From Verrucomicrobium sp. BvORR106 (GTDB taxonomy: Bacteria > Verrucomicrobiota > Verrucomicrobiia > Verrucomicrobiales > Verrucomicrobiaceae): DNA of 46,195 nt. This document shows, piece by piece, positions 41,290-46,195 of the stretch (the stretch's first letter is position 1; each line of letters starts with the position of its first letter). The stretch spans positions 1 through 46,195 of the forward strand of contig NZ_BATR01000088.1 in the NCBI RefSeq assembly GCF_000739655.1, written 5' to 3'. Under the pieces are notes generated by a model. The model had not been told where the DNA came from and did not search any database. It worked only from the letters and a program-made list of their open reading frames with translations. The position numbers were made by a program, and so were the translations under genes.

Positions 41290-43779
41290 CTACAAGTCGG
41301 ACTCCATCGGCCCCAAGCAGATTCGCAAAACAAAATCGGCTTCTGGTGCAGCGGTGACGACCTTCTGAAAGTGCTCTTCAAATCGGGTCCAATACTCCCG
41401 GTCCACGGCGTTCCCCAATGCGACGGAGTTGTCGTCCATCAACGTCCCCCTGCCATCAACCTCAATGCTAAACACCCGCTGAAGCTCTGTGCCGATCAGA
41501 GGCATGCTGGGTCGCAACTGCAGGTTCAGCGCCACGCCGCTCAGATCACGACTTCGAACGGCTTCAACGGACAAGTTCGATGTCTTAACCGCTGATGAAC
41601 CGGCGTAGTCGAGCGCGATTTCGACCAGCAGGTCGGGTGTGAAGTTCCTGCCCTTCCACGACAGGACGTGCTTTTGCAGGCTCTTCAGATCCGGATGATC
41701 GCCGAAGTGACAGTTCACCTGGGAAATCTGCATCGCCTTTTCAGTGGGTAGTGGCGGAGAAGCTTCGGGTGTGGCGGGCTCGGGCTGTCCCTGGGATCTT
41801 CGCCAGTGGTTCTTCGCCTGAAGGATCGCCCTGTCACGATGGCTTCGATCACTGCGATTGGCATAGGCATACTCTTCCGGAGCTATTTCATGCAATGCCA
41901 TGAGCGCGAAGTCGCAGACTCGGGGATTTGTGTGGGTGTATTGCATGGTGCTCCCGCGGTATCCGGCGCTTCCGTCGGTGTCATCAAGCGCATCCACCAG
42001 GAATCTGATCACTGTTTGGTGCACCTCTCGAGGGGCTTGTTTGATGATCATGCCGTCGTCTGCCTTGCCGCTCAGAGACGCCCGGTACTTGTCTCTCAGC
42101 ACATCGATGATGCGAAGCCTGCGATTCGCAGGACGCTGGTCCCACTGGTCCAGAATCAGCGCCAGTGCCTGCTGATCCTTGGTCGCGGCGAGGATGCGGA
42201 GCAGGGCATCAAACTCGTCGTTGTGCGATGGTTTCAGTCGCAAGGGCAGAGCCTGCCACAGCTTGATCGCGGTTGGCAGGGCGGCGGGATGCCCGCGGTT
42301 CCACAGGGTGCGGATGGCATCGACTCGGAGGTAGCGGTTGGTATCTTGCTCCATCTGGCGCAGCAAAAAGCGTGTGGCGTCGTCAGAGGAGATCTGCCCG
42401 ACCTCGCCGAGGTAGTCGCTGGCACGGCCGGCGGCCTCTGCCTTCAATGCGCCCACGAGGATGGCGCGGTCAACCGCGAGCGGGTTAATTTTGGTCAGTC
42501 GTGCGATCTGTGCTCCGGATGGCCGCGTGCCGGAGGAGATTGCCTCAACGAGCATCGCTTCTTCGCCCTTTTTTTGAAACTCCACCCACCACGACAGGGC
42601 GTTCCTCCGCACCATCTCGATCCGGGCGGGCTCTTCGATAAACAGCATCCTTTTATCAGCGTCAGTAAAGTCGGTTAGACTGAGGTTCCTGATAACGGAT
42701 TCGCACAGGTCACCGACGGTCATGATCGTGTAGGTGAAAGGGTGGCGTTGCCCGAAGTAGAGGGTCCGGGTCGGAGTGGGATCCCCCAATGACTCGATGA
42801 GCAGCGGCACCGCGTGGATGCCCAGTGCAATCAGGGATTTCTCTGGCGGGAGCCCATCGTCCGGGCCGGTAGGGGGAAGATTCTCCGGCTGATAGGAATC
42901 CTTGTTTTGAAATCGCAGCCGGAAGATGTGCTCCCGCACCTGGTCATCGATGGGAAGCTTGCGCATCTCAGCAGTGGTGGGCCAGGGGCGCCCGGCCTCT
43001 TCAGCATTCATCCTTTCCAGACGGGTGCACAGACTGCGGGCTTCATCCACATGGTCGGATGCCGGGTAGTCCCTTGCCATCTGCTTCAGGGCCGAGATGA
43101 GCTCGTTGCGGGGTTGCAACGGATTGTTCCCAGAGAGGACCTCATCATCGCCGCCAGCCAAATCCAAGATGACCCGGAACAGGGCCGCTTTCCCGAGTTC
43201 CCGTTCAAGATCCCTTCGCATGCTGGAAGCGTTGGGTGAGTCGGAGGTGGCGTCTGGACTGGGGAGCCTGGCCGCCTCATCAAACAGCGCTTGAGCCATT
43301 TCCGTCTGCCCCCGCTTGAAGGCCACGTGAGCCAGAAAGAAAACCCGTGCCTTCTTTTCAAGCATCCAGCGACGACGCATGGAGATGGCCACTCTGTCCC
43401 AATAAGGCTCATGGCGCTCCGTCAGATAGCGACGGGCGTATTCGTGAAACGGCCGCACTTGATAGATGCATTCTTTGGTTGCCGTCTGCTTGGATGCCAG
43501 GGTTGCAGTGAGCAGGTCAGGAAACAGGACCTTGCATTGAACGCCGTCGTCCTGCAGCACAAAACCCAGCACCGTATTGGGCCTCATGTCCTCACCGGCG
43601 TACTGAATCATGCCTCCCGTCCGAATCTCCGCCCATCTGGCATGAGTGGTGTCTGGATACCCAAGCGTCTCAAACCATTCGAAGCACTCCTTCGCCTCCC
43701 TGGACACGGGTGGCGAAACGGCCTGTGATGCACCGGGCAGAGCGGTCAGGATGAACAACGCGATGAGCAGGGGTTTCAT
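41290..43779 (-). CDS. secreted HEAT-like paralogue family protein, long form (829 aa)
   Basis: Signal peptide MKPLLIALFILTALPGASQA, family signature VSREAKECFEWFETLGYPDTTHARWAEI, TPR-like FFLAHVAFKRGQTEMAQALF, LPIDDQVREHIFRLRFQNKDSYQ, and HEAT-like LGIHAVPLLIESLGDPTPTRT. The helical middle includes VDAIRTLWNRGHPAALPTAI. After ALHEIAPEEYAYANRSDRS it has the same C-terminal domain as the 843-aa paralogue (KAMQISQVNCHFGDHPDL, LSVEAVRSRDLSGVALNLQL, FEEHFQKVVTAAPEADFVLRI). The upstream sequence GTATTCTCCACGCTGC is nearly identical to that of the 665-aa gene. Exported; role unknown. Confidence 0.87.
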   Translation of the reverse strand: MKPLLIALFILTALPGASQAVSPPVSREAKECFEWFETLGYPDTTHARWAEIRTGGMIQYAGEDMRPNTVLGFVLQDDGVQCKVLFPDLLTATLASKQTATKECIYQVRPFHEYARRYLTERHEPYWDRVAISMRRRWMLEKKARVFFLAHVAFKRGQTEMAQALFDEAARLPSPDATSDSPNASSMRRDLERELGKAALFRVILDLAGGDDEVLSGNNPLQPRNELISALKQMARDYPASDHVDEARSLCTRLERMNAEEAGRPWPTTAEMRKLPIDDQVREHIFRLRFQNKDSYQPENLPPTGPDDGLPPEKSLIALGIHAVPLLIESLGDPTPTRTLYFGQRHPFTYTIMTVGDLCESVIRNLSLTDFTDADKRMLFIEEPARIEMVRRNALSWWVEFQKKGEEAMLVEAISSGTRPSGAQIARLTKINPLAVDRAILVGALKAEAAGRASDYLGEVGQISSDDATRFLLRQMEQDTNRYLRVDAIRTLWNRGHPAALPTAIKLWQALPLRLKPSHNDEFDALLRILAATKDQQALALILDQWDQRPANRRLRIIDVLRDKYRASLSGKADDGMIIKQAPREVHQTVIRFLVDALDDTDGSAGYRGSTMQYTHTNPRVCDFALMALHEIAPEEYAYANRSDRSHRDRAILQAKNHWRRSQGQPEPATPEASPPLPTEKAMQISQVNCHFGDHPDLKSLQKHVLSWKGRNFTPDLLVEIALDYAGSSAVKTSNLSVEAVRSRDLSGVALNLQLRPSMPLIGTELQRVFSIEVDGRGTLMDDNSVALGNAVDREYWTRFEEHFQKVVTAAPEADFVLRICLGPMESDL

Positions 43780-44022
43780 GGCAGCGTGGAGAATACCTCA
43801 GGCGCGACCCTGGTGGCAAGGTCAGAGGTGCGACCCCGTCCGGCGAGGGCAATAAGGAAACAACCCGATCATGAAGCGGTTCGTAGTTCAAACTTCAGTT
43901 TGCCTCAGTCGATTTGGGGTGTGCGTCCTGAGCAAATTAAAGTTTGCACTACAAACAGCTTCCAAACTCCGGCCCAGAGCATCTAACCCATAACTCCTAA
44001 CCTCTAACGCCTCCCCCCCAAC
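43780..44022. repeat. intergenic region with palindromic repeat copy 3 (43877-43958)
   Basis: The 82-bp copy starts cggttcgtagttcaaacttc and ends tttgcactacaaacag; it is the third member of the 83-bp palindrome family. The rest holds the upstream region of the 829-aa gene. No gene is seen. Confidence 0.75.
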
Positions 44023-44058
44023 AAAAAAGCGGGAGACGGCCAACGCCATCTCCCGCTC
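44023..44058 (-). terminator. rho-independent terminator of gnd (minus strand)
   Basis: A 13-base stem (44029-44041 with 44046-44058, one mismatch) and four-base loop; on the minus strand it is followed by six Ts. It lies just after the gnd stop codon at 44101. Confidence 0.88.
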
Positions 44059-44100
44059 TCAATTAACAATCAATCAGTCAGGCATTGCCTGCCACCCAAA

Positions 44101-45540
44101 TCACCCAATCACCTCAGGCCACTCGGTGTGGAAGAACTCGCCTTCGGGCTTGTCCAGGCGCTCATAGGTGTGAGCACCGAAGAAGTCGCGCTGGGCCTGC
44201 AGCAGGTTCGCCGGCAGGCGCTCGGCGCGGTAGCTGTCGTAGTAGCCCAGGGAGGCGGAGAAGGCCGGAGCGGGGATGCCGTTCAGGGTGGCGAGGGCCA
44301 CCACTTCACGCCAGTTCTGCTGGGTCTGGCTGAGCACGCCCTTGAAGAAGGGGTCGAGCATCAGGTTCACCAGGCTGGAGTTGGTGCGGTAGGCGTCCGT
44401 GATGCGGTTGAGGAAGCGCGCACGGATGATGCAACCGCCACGCCAGATGGCGGCGATGCGGCCGAGGTCGAGACCCCAGCTCTTCTTCTCGCCCATGGTC
44501 TTGATGAGGTCCAGACCCTGTGCGTAGGAGATGATCTTGGAGGCGTAGAGGGCGTCGTGCACCTTCTTCACCAGCTCAGCCTTGTCGGTCGTGATGTTGG
44601 CGGTCGGGCCGGTCAGCTCCTTGCTGGCTGCCACACGCTGCTTCTTCTGGCTGGAGAGGATGCGGGCCTCCACAGCGGCGTTGATGGTGCTGATCACCAC
44701 CGCGTTCTCCGCGGCGTTGAGGAGCGTCCACTGGCCGGTGCCTTTCTGGCCGGCCTTGTCCACGATGAGCTCGACGACGGACTTGCCGGTCTCGGCGTCC
44801 ACCTGCTCGAGGGCCTTGCCGGTGATCTGGATGAGGTAGCTCTGGAGGTCGCCTTCGTTCCACTCGTTGAAGATCGCAGCGATCTCAGCGGTCGTGAAGC
44901 CAGCGTGCTTGAAGATGTTGTAGGCTTCGCAGATGAGCTGCATGTCGCCGTACTCGATGCCGTTGTGGATCATCTTCACATAGTGGCCGGCGCCGCCGGG
45001 GCCGATGTGGATGACGCAGGGCTCACCGTCCACCTTGGCGGAGATGCTTTCAAAGATGGGCTTCATCACCTCCCAGGTGCTGGCAGGGCCGCCGGGCATG
45101 ATGGAGGGGCCTTTGCGGGCGCCTTCTTCACCGCCGGAAACGCCAGCGCCGATGAAGCGGAGGCCTTTTTCGCTGAGGTAGGCGTCACGGCGCTCGGTGG
45201 TCTGGTAGAAGCTGTTGCCGCCGTCGATGACGATGTCGCCCTTGTCCAGGAGGGGGATGAGTTGCTCGATCACCGCGTCCACGGCGTCACGGTCGCTGTC
45301 CTTCACTGCGGTGGACTTCACCATGATCTGGATCTTCCGGGGAGTGGCCAGGCTCTGCACGAACTCTTCCAGAGTCTTCGCGCCCACCAGTTTCTTACCC
45401 GGATGCTTCGCGATGAACTCGTCCGTCGTGGCGGTCGTGCGGTTGAAAACGGAAACCTGGAAGCCGCGGCTTTCCACGTTAAGGACAAGGTTCTGGCCCA
45501 TCACGGCCAAGCCGATGAGTCCGAAGTCGCTTTTTGACAT
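44101..45540 (-). CDS. gnd: 6-phosphogluconate dehydrogenase (decarboxylating)
   Basis: Oxidises 6-phosphogluconate to ribulose-5-phosphate and CO2 with NADP+, in the oxidative pentose phosphate pathway. 479 aa, the long dimeric form. It starts MSKSDFGLIGLAVMGQNLVL (Rossmann fold, NADP binding with FNRTTA). It has the substrate motif IVIDGGNSFYQTTERR, GVSGGEEGARKGPSIMPGG and HYVKMIHNGIEYGDMQLI with the catalytic Lys, and the C-terminal IAAIWRGGCIIRARFL with QRDFFGAHTYERLD. ATG at 45540 fits exactly. Followed by its own terminator; probably a single-gene unit, divergent from moaE. Confidence 0.97.
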   Translation of the reverse strand: MSKSDFGLIGLAVMGQNLVLNVESRGFQVSVFNRTTATTDEFIAKHPGKKLVGAKTLEEFVQSLATPRKIQIMVKSTAVKDSDRDAVDAVIEQLIPLLDKGDIVIDGGNSFYQTTERRDAYLSEKGLRFIGAGVSGGEEGARKGPSIMPGGPASTWEVMKPIFESISAKVDGEPCVIHIGPGGAGHYVKMIHNGIEYGDMQLICEAYNIFKHAGFTTAEIAAIFNEWNEGDLQSYLIQITGKALEQVDAETGKSVVELIVDKAGQKGTGQWTLLNAAENAVVISTINAAVEARILSSQKKQRVAASKELTGPTANITTDKAELVKKVHDALYASKIISYAQGLDLIKTMGEKKSWGLDLGRIAAIWRGGCIIRARFLNRITDAYRTNSSLVNLMLDPFFKGVLSQTQQNWREVVALATLNGIPAPAFSASLGYYDSYRAERLPANLLQAQRDFFGAHTYERLDKPEGEFFHTEWPEVIG

Positions 45541-45774
45541 GGTAGGGTGTAGGTGGTTGGCGGTGTGTTGAGACGCCCGACGCCCGGAATTGGGCGGGGA
45601 GGGAGTTAACCTCCCTGAGGCAAATCGCAAACGGGAAATTATTCATGGGGACCATGAGCCAGCCCGGGTGGAACACGGGATTTGCCCCCGGTTGCCGCGA
45701 CCGGTCGGGGCGGGGGACTCCAGCCACTTGCGCTTGATGTTTCCCCGGCGGTGTCGCATTGGTCACCCCTGCCC

Positions 45775-46195
45775 ATGCCCGACTCGCCGCCCGCCAGCGC
45801 CTCCGCTTACACCTTCCAGTTGACCGCCGACCCCATCGCGCCGGAGGCGGCGGTCTTTGCCGCAGAAGAGGGGGCGGAGGTCCAGTTCCTCGGCACCGTG
45901 CGGGGCCAGGAGGAGGGGCGGGTCATCACGGGCATCGACTACAGCGTGTACCGCACCATGGCGGAAAAGGAGCTGGAACGCCTCTGCCAGCGTGGCCAGA
46001 CCGAGCAGCCGCCCCACCGCGTCTTCATCCAGCACCGGCTCGGCTTTGTCGCCGACCGTGAGCCCAGCATCCTCATCCGCGTGCAGACCAAGCACAGCGC
46101 GGAGGCCTTCGAGATCTGCCGCTGGTACCTCAAGGAGATCAAGACCACGGTGCCGATCTGGAAAAACGCCGGTGTGGGCGGAGGCGGAATAAACT
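45775..46195 (+). CDS. moaE: molybdopterin synthase catalytic subunit MoaE (partial at window end)
   Basis: MoaE with MoaD converts precursor Z (cPMP) to molybdopterin. From ATG 45775 the frame stays open to the end of the window (140 codons). Conserved parts: EGAEVQFLGTVRGQEEGR, IDYSVYRTMAEKELERL, HRVFIQHRLGFVADREPSILI, HSAEAFEICRWYLKEIKTTVPIWK with the catalytic lysines. The usual ending shortly after PIWKKE is replaced by a glycine-rich NAGVGGGGIN, so the C-terminus is atypical or extended. A MoaD partner is not in view. Confidence 0.92.
   Translation, partial: MPDSPPASASAYTFQLTADPIAPEAAVFAAEEGAEVQFLGTVRGQEEGRVITGIDYSVYRTMAEKELERLCQRGQTEQPPHRVFIQHRLGFVADREPSILIRVQTKHSAEAFEICRWYLKEIKTTVPIWKNAGVGGGGIN

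Noticed and set aside
44128-45537. 469-residue plus-strand frame opposite gnd
   Set aside because: Antisense of gnd; composition is typical of a shadow frame.

Overview
The window looks like a chromosomal segment of a Verrucomicrobia-type bacterium, probably Verrucomicrobiales. This is inferred from high G+C, a secreted DUF1080 (3-keto-disaccharide hydrolase) protein, a paralogous family of secreted HEAT-like proteins, many starts without a Shine-Dalgarno sequence, and dense dispersed palindromic repeats between genes. No phage, transposase, integrase or CRISPR array is visible.

Region 1 (1-7.4 kb) is mostly housekeeping. It holds a partial FHA-domain protein, a secreted lysozyme-like protein, ndk with a strong terminator, a double-TM2 membrane protein, infC (which appears to start at AUC), a HAD phosphatase, a DUF1080 lipoprotein-like protein, initiator tRNA-Met and birA. 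Region 2 (7.4-12.0 kb, minus strand) is a tetrapyrrole operon in the order hemX-like, hemA, hemC, cobA-hemD fusion. Its HemA lacks the usual C-terminal dimerisation domain. Region 3 (12.2-16.3 kb) holds apt, broken by a one-base frameshift, then glnD and a glyoxalase-fold protein.

Region 4 (16.9-31.3 kb) is the most interesting. On the minus strand lie an RNA ligase and an HD-phosphoesterase/polynucleotide-kinase (HD-Pnk) gene whose two halves are in different frames. Divergently, on the plus strand, lie three tightly linked paralogous double-AAA+ ATPases (1101, 1081 and 770 aa). They are Clp/Hsp100-like in the second AAA+ module but lack the Clp N-domain, the ClpB middle domain and the GYVG pore loop, and their first AAA+ module is degenerate. 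The first protein ends in what reads as a peptide-chain-release-factor (RF2/PCRF) domain from which the GGQ segment is missing. An EF-G paralogue with a switch-I sequence like recycling-type EF-G2 follows 1.2 kb downstream. Together these suggest an uncharacterised system linking ribosome or RNA damage to end healing, ligation and AAA+ remodelling. That functional reading is inference.

Region 5 (31.8-43.8 kb, minus strand) holds four paralogous secreted proteins of 401, 665, 843 and 829 aa that form a nested C-terminal truncation series, plus a 762-aa HEAT-like protein. Repeats lie in most of the gaps between them. Region 6 (44.1 kb to the end) holds gnd with a terminator and the 5' part of moaE.

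Intergenic DNA carries at least five dispersed repeat families, several present in two or three copies within this window, and a 180-bp MITE-like element with perfect 26-bp terminal inverted repeats.
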